DNA of 5,418 nt from Paenibacillus sp. GTDB taxonomy: Bacteria; Bacillota; Bacilli; Paenibacillales; Paenibacillaceae. How positions within the stretch are numbered: position 1 is the first letter of the stretch; each line of letters opens with the position of its first letter. The notes under the pieces were generated by a model, which saw only the letters and a program-made list of their open reading frames with translations, was not told the DNA's origin and did not search any database. Positions 1-5,418 of this stretch are shown here, in pieces. The position numbers were made by a program, and so were the translations under genes. The stretch spans positions 380 to 5,797 of the forward strand of contig DOJM01000049.1 of assembly GCA_003529225.1 (NCBI GenBank), given 5' to 3'.

Positions 1-225
1 AGCTGTAAACATAATGATCCTCCAGCAATGGAGGTCTCTGCTCGCGCATTGAAATTGCTGCGTTTATTCGCCAGACTTGATCTAACTAGATTAGGGAATG
101 TGGATGTCAAAGAAAGCAGCCGTGATGAGCTGAAAAAAATTATGCGAGCTTTTATGGATGTGCAGCTTGGATTAAAGCTAAAATCACAGAATTTCCTGGA
201 TCAGCTCGACAAGTACAAGATTTGA
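1..225 (+). CDS. recO: DNA repair protein RecO, C-terminal part (5' end outside window)
   Basis: RecO is a cytoplasmic recombination mediator that binds single-stranded DNA, anneals complementary strands and, with RecR, helps load RecA in the RecF pathway. Only the last 74 residues are visible, in frame 1 from the window edge to a TGA at 223-225. They begin SCKHNDPPAMEVSARALKLL and end FLDQLDKYKI. This is the helical C-terminal domain of RecO, with the typical RLFARLDLTRLGNV segment followed by a charged helix and the conserved family ending. The N-terminal OB-fold and most of the zinc-binding region lie upstream of the window; the single Cys at visible residue 2 may belong to the latter. An in-frame ATG at 28 exists but is an internal Met, since the frame is open to the edge and upstream residues match the family. 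The glyQS promoter overlaps the stop codon. The family call is by recognition and is confident. Confidence 0.93.
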   Translation, partial: SCKHNDPPAMEVSARALKLLRLFARLDLTRLGNVDVKESSRDELKKIMRAFMDVQLGLKLKSQNFLDQLDKYKI

Positions 226-250
226 CGAAATCTGATTTTTCCGTTACTAT
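222..250 (+). promoter_or_regulatory. Sigma-A-type promoter of the glyQS operon
   Basis: TTGACG (222-227) and TACTAT (245-250) are separated by exactly 17 bp, each differing from the vegetative consensus at one position. Transcription is expected to start near 257, about 18 nt before the first T-box pairing and about 400 nt before glyQ. The -35 box contains the recO stop codon TGA (223-225), so the promoter is partly inside the recO coding end. The boxes are seen directly; the start site is inferred. Confidence 0.82.
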
Positions 251-274
251 AGGAACAGTTTAATTATAAGATTA

Positions 275-563
275 TCGCCGTTTTGCTCCATTTCGGGAGA
301 ACGTGCATTGATCGGGAAAGTAATGAGCGATATTGTCGCGGTTCAGCGAGCTGGGGGTAGTGAGAGCCTGGCGGGACAATGTTCATGAACATGGCACCCG
401 GGAGTACGGATATGGCGAATGAAAGTGGATTTCGTTCTTGTCTTTAGCAAGTGATATTGCTTGCTGAATCAAGGGTTGGAATCAAGTAGGGTGGAACCGC
501 GGGAGAATAAGTTAAGCTCTCGTCCCTATGTCTGTTAATCAGGCATGGGGGCGGGGGTTTTTT
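275..563 (+). promoter_or_regulatory. Glycine T-box leader (tRNA-Gly-sensing transcription attenuator)
   Basis: T-box leaders bind a specific tRNA: the anticodon reads a specifier codon in Stem I, and an uncharged 3' end pairs with a bulge, stabilising an antiterminator so the downstream genes are transcribed. Pairing was traced by hand. The Stem I base is about 275-281 with 412-418, then 284-289 with 401-406 and CGGG 313-316 with CCCG 397-400. The specifier loop has AGTA (319-322) opposite GAACATGGCA (387-396), placing specifier GGC at 393-395 followed by A396. The loop is closed by 323-326/383-386 and 330-337/375-382. The distal part contains the AGCGAG and GGGGGTAGTGAGAG elements. Stem III is 443-451/460-468. 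The T-box AGGGTGGAACCGCGG is at 488-502. The antiterminator pairs 499-505 with 517-523 and 488-491 with 524-527, leaving TGGA (492-495) to pair with UCCA of tRNA-Gly. No Stem II is evident, as is typical for glycyl T-boxes. Alternative lower-stem pairings are possible. Confidence 0.95.
517..563 (+). terminator. T-box intrinsic terminator upstream of glyQ
   Basis: Bases 517-534 pair continuously with 540-557 (18 bp including several G-U pairs, 5-nt loop TTAAT), followed directly by six T at 558-563. The 5' arm (517-527) is the same stretch used as the 3' arm of the antiterminator, so the two structures exclude each other. This is the expected off state when charged tRNA-Gly is plentiful. Confidence 0.93.
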
Positions 564-583
564 GTTGCTGTCAGGAGCGAAAA

Positions 584-601
584 ATGCCGCCTCCATGGTA
601 A
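584..601 (+). other. Possible leader mini-ORF MPPPW between T-box and glyQ
   Basis: ATG CCG CCT CCA TGG TAA encodes Met-Pro-Pro-Pro-Trp and is preceded by a good Shine-Dalgarno sequence, AGGAG at 573-577, 6 nt before the ATG. Three successive prolines followed by Trp are a ribosome-pausing type of sequence that normally needs EF-P. The Shine-Dalgarno can also pair with the proline codons (574-577 with 591-594, then 578-579 with 588-589, one bulged C). It lies only on transcripts that escaped the T-box terminator and ends 53 nt before glyQ. Translation is unproven; it may simply be a hairpin or chance. Confidence 0.25.
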
Positions 602-654
602 GAGGTTTTAAGCAAGCTGATCAAAAAAACTTGTAAAGCGAAGGAGACGGTATT

Positions 655-1542
655 ATGAACTTTCAGCAGATGATTTTGACGCTGCAGCAGTTCTGGGCTG
701 AACAGAACTGTATTATCGTACAGCCTTATGACACTGAAAAAGGCGCCGGCACGATGAACCCTATGACATTTTTACGCTCATTAGGTCCTGAACCATGGAG
801 AGTTGCGTACGTAGAGCCTTCACGTCGCCCATCCGATGGACGTTATGGAGAGAATCCGAACCGTCTGTATCAGCATCATCAATTTCAAGTCATTATCAAA
901 CCATCGCCTGATAACATTCAAGAGATTTACTTGGATAGTTTGAAAGCACTCGGCATTGATCCGCTCTTGCATGATATCCGTTTTGTTGAGGATAACTGGG
1001 AGAACCCTTCACTGGGTTGTGCAGGTCTAGGATGGGAAGTATGGCTGGATGGTATGGAAATCACTCAGTTTACTTACTTCCAACAAGTCGGTGGAATTGA
1101 AGCCAATCCAGTTGCCGTAGAAATTACTTACGGAATGGAGCGGCTGGCATCCTACATTCAAGATAAAGAAAATGTATTTGATCTTGAATGGGTTAGCGGC
1201 ATGACTTATGGTGATGTTTTTCATCAACCGGAGTTTGAACATTCTACTTACACCTTTGAAGTATCTGATGTAAAAATGCTATTTTCACTGTTCAACATGT
1301 ACGAAGAAGAAGCGCGTAGAGCGATGGAGCAGCATCTTGTGTTCCCTGCCTATGATTACGTGTTGAAATGCTCACATAGCTTTAATCTGCTGGATGCACG
1401 TGGAGCCATCAGTGTTACTGAACGGACTGGATTTATTACCCGAGTGCGTAATCTTGCCCGCACTGTAGCGGCAACATATCTTGAGGAACGCGAGAAGCTT
1501 GGCTTCCCGCTGCTGAAGAAAGAAGGTGCTGACCGTGTCTAA
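655..1542 (+). CDS. glyQ: Glycine--tRNA ligase alpha subunit
   Basis: GlyQ is the catalytic class II subunit of the bacterial alpha2beta2 glycyl-tRNA synthetase. It activates glycine with ATP in the cytoplasm and, with GlyS, charges tRNA-Gly. The product is 295 residues, a full-length size for the family. It opens [19 protein letters not shown]. The class II motif 2 region is at about residues 53-79 ([18 protein letters not shown], then YQHHQFQ). A conserved [19 protein letters not shown] block follows at about 126-145, and motif 3 at about 156-164 (EITYGMERL, with Arg163 as the ATP-binding arginine by family analogy). The ATG start is supported by AAGGAG at 641-646, 8 nt upstream. The gene follows a glycine T-box and overlaps glyS by 8 nt, so the subunits are probably translationally coupled. 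No frameshift or missing core motif was seen. Confidence 0.98.
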   Translation: MNFQQMILTLQQFWAEQNCIIVQPYDTEKGAGTMNPMTFLRSLGPEPWRVAYVEPSRRPSDGRYGENPNRLYQHHQFQVIIKPSPDNIQEIYLDSLKALGIDPLLHDIRFVEDNWENPSLGCAGLGWEVWLDGMEITQFTYFQQVGGIEANPVAVEITYGMERLASYIQDKENVFDLEWVSGMTYGDVFHQPEFEHSTYTFEVSDVKMLFSLFNMYEEEARRAMEQHLVFPAYDYVLKCSHSFNLLDARGAISVTERTGFITRVRNLARTVAATYLEEREKLGFPLLKKEGADRV

Positions 1543-3610
1543 AGATATCCTGTTTGAGATCGGTCTGGAAGAAATTCCTGCACGGTTTATCCGCGCTGCG
1601 ATGGAACAACTACAAGATAGAACATCCAAGTGGTTGGATTCTGCACGGATTACCCATGCTGGAGTTACGGCCTATGCAACGCCACGTCGTCTCGCTGTTT
1701 TTGTTAAGGATGCGGCTGAGAAGCAAGAGGATATTAGCGAAGAAGTCAAAGGACCATCACGCAAAATCGCACTGGATGCAAATGGAGACTGGAGCAAAGC
1801 TGCTTTAGGATTTGCCCGTAGTCAGGGTGTATCTCCGGAGCAATTTACGTTCAAAGAGCTAGCTGGAGTAGAGTATATATATGCTACTAGAAATAGTGCT
1901 GGGGTAGAGACAGCTTCTTTGCTTTCAGAAGGGCTTTTAGGGATTGTAAATGCGATGACTTTTCCGAAAAACATGCGTTGGGGAGCTTACGATTTTAAAT
2001 TCGTACGTCCGATTCGCTGGTTAGTTGCACTTTTCGGTAAAGATATTATTGAATTGGAAATTACGGATGTAAAAGCGGGTAATGTGAGCCGTGGACATCG
2101 TTTTCTGGGAACAGAGACTGTAATTTCGGAGCCTGCACAATATGTAGAGAGCATGCGTGCGCAGCATGTCCTTGTAGATGTAAAGGAACGGGAAGAATTG
2201 ATCCTGAAACAAATCAATCAATTGGCTGAAGAAAAAAGCTGGACGATTGCGATCAAAGAGGATCTTTTGGAGGAAGTACTGTTCCTGGTGGAAACACCAA
2301 CCGTGCTGTTTGGAACCTTCGACCCATCGTTCTTGAACATTCCTCAGGATGTGCTGATTACTTCGATGCGTGAGCATCAGCGGTATTTCCCGGTTTTTGA
2401 TGCAGCGGGCAAACTGTTACCTTTCTTCGTAACGGTGCGTAACGGGAATGCAATATCTTTGGATGTTATTGCTAAGGGTAATGAGAAGGTACTCCGTGCT
2501 CGTCTATCAGATGCCAAATTCTTCTATCAAGAAGATCAAAAGATGAAGATTGACGATGCACTAGCCAAACTAGAGAATATCGTCTACCATGAAGAGCTTG
2601 GCAGTGTTGGAGATAAAGTGCGTCGTATTCGCCAAATCTCCGATCGTCTTGCTGTAAAGTTAGGATTGTCTGATAGAGCCCTCTCTGAAGTAAGCCGGAC
2701 TGCTGATATTTGCAAATTCGACCTTGTGACTCAAATGGTTTATGAATTCCCAGAACTTCAAGGCACCATGGGCGAAGATTATGCACGCAAAGCCGGAGAG
2801 CCTGAAACTGTGGCAAAAGCAATCTTCGACCATTACCAGCCACGGTTCGCGGGAGATGCAGTACCTTCGACGGATGCCGGTTCGGTTGTCAGCATTGCAG
2901 ACAAGATCGATACGATTGTAGGTTGCTTCTCCATCGGTATCATCCCAACAGGATCTCAGGATCCTTATGCACTGCGTCGCCAGGCTGCAGGGATTGTACA
3001 AATTGTGCTGGAGCATAAATTGCCGATTACGCTGCGGGAGATTTTTGAAGCAGCGATTGAAATTCATAAAAATTCAGGGAATTCGAAACATTCTGACGAT
3101 GAACTACGTATAAACCTGTACGAGTTCTTCGGTCTGCGTGTTAAACGACTTTTATCCGACAATGTACGCTATGATGTTGTGGACGCTGTTACAGCAGCTG
3201 GCTTTGACAATGTGGTAGATGTTGTGGGCAGAAGCCGTGCGCTTATGGGTGCTGTCTTAGACCAAGCAGACTTTAAAATTACCGTAGATTCACTCACTCG
3301 TGTCAGTAATCTGGCAGCTAAAGCAACCAGCGAAGTGATTGATCCTTCTTTGCTTAAAGAAGATGCTGAGCTGAAGCTGTACAATACATGGCAGGAATTA
3401 CACACACCGTATCTTGAAGCGATGTCCGCGAATAATGCCGAAGAAGCACTCCGTATTCTCTCGGGTCTAAAAGATGCTGTTACAGCATTTTTCGATTCCG
3501 TTATGGTTATGGCAGAGGATGAGCAGGTACGTGCTAACCGTTTAGCTTTGCTTGCTGGTATTGATGCTGACTCCAAGGCGTTTGCTGATTTTGGCAAGCT
3601 CGTTTGGTAA
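1535..3610 (+). CDS. glyS: Glycine--tRNA ligase beta subunit
   Basis: GlyS is the large subunit of alpha2beta2 glycyl-tRNA synthetase; it recognises and binds tRNA-Gly while GlyQ performs catalysis. I choose the GTG at 1535: it gives [18 protein letters not shown], the family's usual N-terminus, and has AAGGTG (1523-1528) 6 nt upstream. An in-frame GTG at 1526 lies within that Shine-Dalgarno and would add only three residues. The 691-residue product is full length for the family. Visible landmarks are [11 protein letters not shown] at the N-terminus, [11 protein letters not shown] at 278-288, an HD-like helical region at about 352-463 ([10 protein letters not shown] at 352, VYEFPELQG at 402-410, FDHYQPRF at 431-438, ADKIDTIVG at 455-463), [10 protein letters not shown] at 473-482, and a C-terminal DALR-type anticodon-binding domain over roughly the last 110 residues. 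It overlaps the glyQ end by 8 nt in another frame. A repeat begins 5 nt after its stop, and no classic terminator follows. Confidence 0.97.
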   Translation: MSKDILFEIGLEEIPARFIRAAMEQLQDRTSKWLDSARITHAGVTAYATPRRLAVFVKDAAEKQEDISEEVKGPSRKIALDANGDWSKAALGFARSQGVSPEQFTFKELAGVEYIYATRNSAGVETASLLSEGLLGIVNAMTFPKNMRWGAYDFKFVRPIRWLVALFGKDIIELEITDVKAGNVSRGHRFLGTETVISEPAQYVESMRAQHVLVDVKEREELILKQINQLAEEKSWTIAIKEDLLEEVLFLVETPTVLFGTFDPSFLNIPQDVLITSMREHQRYFPVFDAAGKLLPFFVTVRNGNAISLDVIAKGNEKVLRARLSDAKFFYQEDQKMKIDDALAKLENIVYHEELGSVGDKVRRIRQISDRLAVKLGLSDRALSEVSRTADICKFDLVTQMVYEFPELQGTMGEDYARKAGEPETVAKAIFDHYQPRFAGDAVPSTDAGSVVSIADKIDTIVGCFSIGIIPTGSQDPYALRRQAAGIVQIVLEHKLPITLREIFEAAIEIHKNSGNSKHSDDELRINLYEFFGLRVKRLLSDNVRYDVVDAVTAAGFDNVVDVVGRSRALMGAVLDQADFKITVDSLTRVSNLAAKATSEVIDPSLLKEDAELKLYNTWQELHTPYLEAMSANNAEEALRILSGLKDAVTAFFDSVMVMAEDEQVRANRLALLAGIDADSKAFADFGKLVW

Positions 3611-3615
3611 ACGGC

Positions 3616-3690
3616 TGAGCACCGCAGTTCCCGGCTGAATTCGAAATTCGACGTTTAATCAAAGGACAGCTTTTTGAACAACATCTATAA
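3616..3690 (+). repeat. Intergenic repeat, short copy A
   Basis: This 75-nt stretch begins 5 nt after the glyS stop. Its first part, 3616-3654 (TGAGCACCG to ACGT), matches 3778-3816 at 36 of 39 positions. Its second part, 3655-3690 (ending GAACAACATCTATAA), matches 3843-3878 at 32 of 36. Relative to copy B it lacks 26 nt in the middle and the whole leading segment (3691-3777). It resembles repeats scattered between genes in Paenibacillus genomes, but that is recollection and was not searched. No coding potential is evident. Confidence 0.85.
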
Positions 3691-3707
3691 AATTGAGGTT
3701 CAAAAAG
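3670..3707. repeat. Perfect 10-bp inverted repeat at the junction of copies A and B
   Basis: CTTTTTGAAC (3670-3679, the end of copy A) and GTTCAAAAAG (3698-3707, the start of copy B) are perfect inverted partners around an 18-nt loop. The arms are AT-rich and no T-run follows on the + strand, so this is a poor candidate for a terminator. It arises because the end of one repeat unit faces the beginning of the next. Confidence 0.7.
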
Positions 3708-3878
3708 ATGACCTTTCAGCACCAAGAAGGTTGGATGAAGCTAGGGAGGGAGGAGCGGAGCGTAGGCATTATCTACGTGAGCACCGGAGTTCCCGGCTGA
3801 ATTCAAGATTCGACGTCGATATTGCTTCTCAGATTCGACATCGTGATCAAAAGACAACTTTTTGAACAACATCTATAA
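3691..3878 (+). repeat. Intergenic repeat, long copy B (MITE-like)
   Basis: The longer unit directly follows copy A. GTTCAAAAAG (3698-3707) near its left end is the exact reverse complement of CTTTTTGAAC (3858-3867) near its right end, like short terminal inverted repeats. Both copies end in ATCTATAA (3683-3690 and 3871-3878). Inside are a small hairpin CGTAG/CTACG (3761-3765 with 3773-3777) and a direct duplication AGATTCGACRTCG (3806-3818 and 3831-3843, 12 of 13 identical, period 25 nt). That duplication folds into a stem pairing about 3807-3819 with 3835-3848, with one mismatch and one bulge. A 63-codon open frame from TTG 3674 crosses it but looks like translated repeat rather than protein. 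Mobility is inferred; no transposase is nearby. Confidence 0.75.
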
Positions 3879-3925
3879 GAAAAGTTTGTGTCTTATGGTA
3901 TAGAACGTTGGTTTGGGGTATAAAT

Positions 3926-3968
3926 ATACGGAACGGTGCCAATGCGTCATTTGACATCCGTTCCGTAT
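3926..3968. repeat. 11-bp inverted repeat / stem-loop at the yqxD-dnaG promoter
   Basis: ATACGGAACGG (3926-3936) pairs perfectly with CCGTTCCGTAT (3958-3968). The 21-nt interval can fold further (AATG 3941-3944 with CATT 3948-3951, plus flanking pairs around a bulge). No T-run follows, so it does not look like an intrinsic terminator. The right arm falls in the spacer of the predicted promoter and the -35 box lies in the interval, so the arms could be operator half-sites about 32 bp apart centre to centre, or a structured element. The pairing is seen directly; the role is inferred. Confidence 0.6.
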
Positions 3969-3979
3969 TTATGCATAGA
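3951..3979 (+). promoter_or_regulatory. Candidate promoter for yqxD-dnaG
   Basis: A perfect -35 hexamer TTGACA (3951-3956) is followed after 17 bp by CATAGA (3974-3979), a weak -10 matching 3 of 6 positions. Transcription would start near 3986, giving a ~45-nt leader before yqxD. TATAAA at 3919-3924 is a better -10 but lacks a recognisable -35. Some promoter is expected here because yqxD is about 420 nt from glyS. Confidence 0.4.
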
Positions 3980-4031
3980 AAGAAGGATTTCTTGCGGTAA
4001 GGGCGTATATATATTACACGGGAAATTGGTG

Positions 4032-4514
4032 ATGATCATGGAGAAGAAGTCCCGGTCTAGAACTATAGTCGTGGATGGGGATGCTTGTCCGGTCAAAAAA
4101 GAGATTGCTGAAGTTGGCCGTGCCTTTGGTGTGCCGGTACTGATGGTATCTTCTTATGACCATGCACTGAAAGCTGAAGAGGGTGTAACGGTTGTGCAGG
4201 TGGACCGGGGAGATCAGAGCGCCGATCTATATATTGCCAATCATATTTCTGCTGGAGATGTGGTATTGACTCAAGACTATGGTCTCGCAGCACTTGCGCT
4301 CGGGAAACGTTGCAGTGTTCTTTCTTTTCGTGGCCAGGAATATGACGATTTCAAAATGGATTTTATGTTGGAAGGCAGGCATGCCAGGGCCGTGGAACGA
4401 AGACGGGGACATTATTCTAAGGGTCCAAAACCTATAACGGCTGAAGAAAAAATATATTTTCAACATAAAATGACAAAACTTTTAATACTTTTGCAGGAGA
4501 ATGTAGAGCAATAG
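4032..4514 (+). CDS. yqxD: YaiI/YqxD family protein (DUF188, UPF0178)
   Basis: This conserved protein has no established function. The family is thought to have a PIN-like nuclease fold with acidic residues at the putative active site; that is family-level prediction. The 160-residue product (from ATG 4032) is close to the usual 150-165. It shows the hallmark VDGDACPVKKEI near the N-terminus (about residues 14-25), then LTQDYGLAALAL and FRGQEYDDF in the middle. Near the C-terminus is the conserved GRHARAVERRRGHYSKGPKP block, followed by a helix. The start is uncertain: ATG 4032 has only GGGAAA (4020-4025) upstream, and ATG 4038 has GGTGAT (4028-4033). An upstream GTG at 3936 is open but lies in the inverted repeat, before the predicted transcript start, and adds residues unlike the family. 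It is followed after 39 nt by dnaG, as in B. subtilis, and is probably cotranscribed with it. Confidence 0.92.
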   Translation: MIMEKKSRSRTIVVDGDACPVKKEIAEVGRAFGVPVLMVSSYDHALKAEEGVTVVQVDRGDQSADLYIANHISAGDVVLTQDYGLAALALGKRCSVLSFRGQEYDDFKMDFMLEGRHARAVERRRGHYSKGPKPITAEEKIYFQHKMTKLLILLQENVEQ

Positions 4515-4553
4515 CGAATTATATTTATTTGTTAAGAATTGAAGGTGGTTGAA

Positions 4554-5418
4554 GTGGCTAGCGGACACGGGAATATTCCGGAAGAAGTTATCGAAAGCGT
4601 GCTTGCACGTCATGATATTGTCGATACAGTCGGTAAGGTTGTCCATTTGTCCAGGCAGGGGAAATATTTATGGGGCCTCTGCCCGTTCCATTCGGAGAAA
4701 ACCCCTTCCTTTACAGTTACCCCCGACCGGGGAGTATTTCATTGCTTTGGCTGCGGCATGGGTGGAAATGCCATCAAATTTAGGATGGAAATCGAAGGAT
4801 TAACCTTCCCCGAAGCCGTCAAAATAATGGCTGAAGAAAGTGATATTCCCGTTCCTGAAGGTAAGGGAGGCCTAATGTCTCCTCCTGATCCGGAACGCGA
4901 TCGGTTGATTCAAGCTTATGAATGGTCTGCAAAGTTTTATCATTACTTGCTGAAGAATACGGAACACGGCAAAGCCGCAATGGAGTATTTAAGAGCCCGG
5001 AACTTCAGCGATAAAATGATTGACCAGTTTCAGATCGGATATGCTCCGGACCGCTGGGATACTTTGCTACAATTTTTGGAGAAACGGAATTTTGACCTTG
5101 CTGAGATGGAGAAAGGTGGACTCTTGTCTGCCCGAGGTGAGGGTAAAGGCTATATAGACCGTTTCCGTGGTCGGATTATTTTCCCGATTGCGAACCGTAC
5201 AGGCAAGGTGATTGCGTTTGCCGGAAGAATTCTTGGTGAAGGACAACCCAAGTATCTAAATTCTCCAGAGAGTAGATTGTTTAACAAAAGCCGGATTTTA
5301 TACAATTTGCACCAGTCCAAAGCATCCATCCGCAAAACGCGGCAAATCGTCCTCTTTGAAGGATACGGAGATGTCATTTCGGCCTGGGAAGCAGGTGTGC
5401 ATAACGGTGTAGCAACAA
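4554..5418 (+). CDS. dnaG: DNA primase DnaG, N-terminal part (3' end outside window)
   Basis: DnaG synthesises the short RNA primers for lagging-strand and origin DNA synthesis, recruited by the replicative helicase. The visible 288 codons cover about half of a ~600-residue protein. Start GTG 4554 has AAGGTGG (4542-4548) 5 nt upstream and gives MASGHGNIPEEVIESVLARH. The CHC2 zinc-binding domain is intact: Cys43, His46, Cys64 and Cys67 (CPFHSEKTPSF, then FHCFGCGMGGN). The catalytic core follows, with the basic motif DRFRGRIIFPI at 202-212, the AGRILG and PKYLNSPE motif at about 224-239, and the first Toprim acidic motif EGYGDVIS with Glu269. In many primases this reads EGYMDV, so Gly272 replaces the common Met. 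The frame is open to the window edge. Related genomes have rpoD/sigA immediately downstream. Confidence 0.97.
   Translation, partial: MASGHGNIPEEVIESVLARHDIVDTVGKVVHLSRQGKYLWGLCPFHSEKTPSFTVTPDRGVFHCFGCGMGGNAIKFRMEIEGLTFPEAVKIMAEESDIPVPEGKGGLMSPPDPERDRLIQAYEWSAKFYHYLLKNTEHGKAAMEYLRARNFSDKMIDQFQIGYAPDRWDTLLQFLEKRNFDLAEMEKGGLLSARGEGKGYIDRFRGRIIFPIANRTGKVIAFAGRILGEGQPKYLNSPESRLFNKSRILYNLHQSKASIRKTRQIVLFEGYGDVISAWEAGVHNGVAT

Noticed and set aside
370..372. Alternative GGC as the T-box specifier
   Set aside because: It lies in the distal part of Stem I; only GGC 393-395 sits in the GAAC...A context opposite AGTA expected for a specifier loop.
595..636. 14-codon frame MVRGFKQADQKNL after the mini-ORF
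   Set aside because: There is no Shine-Dalgarno before its ATG, and nothing suggests translation.
3169..3597. 142-codon minus-strand open frame within glyS
   Set aside because: It is antisense to a clearly coding region, has a Ser/Ala-rich shadow composition and no family resemblance.
3670..3707. CTTTTTGAAC/GTTCAAAAAG as the glyQS terminator
   Set aside because: The arms are AT-rich and no T-run follows on the + strand; it is better explained as the junction of two repeat units.
3674..3865. 63-codon open frame from TTG across the intergenic repeats
   Set aside because: It lies entirely in repeat sequence, has no convincing Shine-Dalgarno, and its product is low-complexity and rich in Arg and Glu from translated repeat; there is no recognisable domain.
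3919..3924. TATAAA as a -10 box for yqxD-dnaG
   Set aside because: No acceptable -35 hexamer lies 16-18 bp upstream and there is no TGN extension, so TTGACA at 3951 was preferred as the anchor.
3936..4031. N-terminal extension of yqxD from GTG 3936
   Set aside because: The extension overlaps the inverted repeat and predicted promoter, and its residues do not look like the family, which begins just before VDGDACP.
4549..4803. 84-codon frame overlapping the dnaG start
   Set aside because: It is out of frame with dnaG, whose frame contains the intact CHC2 zinc motif and runs to the window edge.

Overview
The window looks like a housekeeping segment from a low-to-moderate GC Bacillota chromosome, most likely Paenibacillus or a close relative. 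Reasons: the gene order recO - glyQ - glyS - yqxD - dnaG is that of the Bacillales; glycyl-tRNA synthetase is the bacterial alpha2beta2 type behind a glycine T-box leader; and the protein sequences read as Paenibacillus-like. The genus call rests on recalled family resemblance, not on a search. All genes are on the + strand.

Layout. Positions 1-225 hold the 3' end of recO (recombination mediator). A strong sigma-A-type promoter (222-250) overlaps the recO stop codon and starts a ~400-nt leader containing a complete glycine T-box (about 275-563): Stem I with a GGC specifier, Stem III, a T-box antiterminator with a UGGA bulge, and an 18-bp terminator followed by six T. Between the terminator and glyQ lies an odd five-codon reading frame (MPPPW) with its own Shine-Dalgarno sequence. 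glyQ (655-1542) and glyS (1535-3610) overlap by 8 nt and encode the two subunits of one enzyme, so a single tRNA-Gly-sensing switch controls both.

Positions 3611-4031 form a ~420-nt spacer without a convincing gene. It holds two copies of an intergenic repeat (a short copy starting 5 nt after the glyS stop and a longer copy with an internal duplication and hairpin-forming arms), then an 11-bp inverted repeat that overlaps a likely promoter (TTGACA at 3951). In B. subtilis the corresponding place carries ccpN and yqfL, which are not present here.

The second transcription unit has yqxD (4032-4514, DUF188/UPF0178, function unknown) and the first 288 codons of dnaG (DNA primase, 4554 to the window end). 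In related genomes this continues into the sigma-A gene.

Overall the protein-coding content is ordinary and conserved. The less explained parts are non-coding: the tandem repeat after glyS, the inverted repeat at the yqxD-dnaG promoter, and the MPPPW mini-ORF in the glyQ leader. I see no phage, transposase, CRISPR or defence genes.
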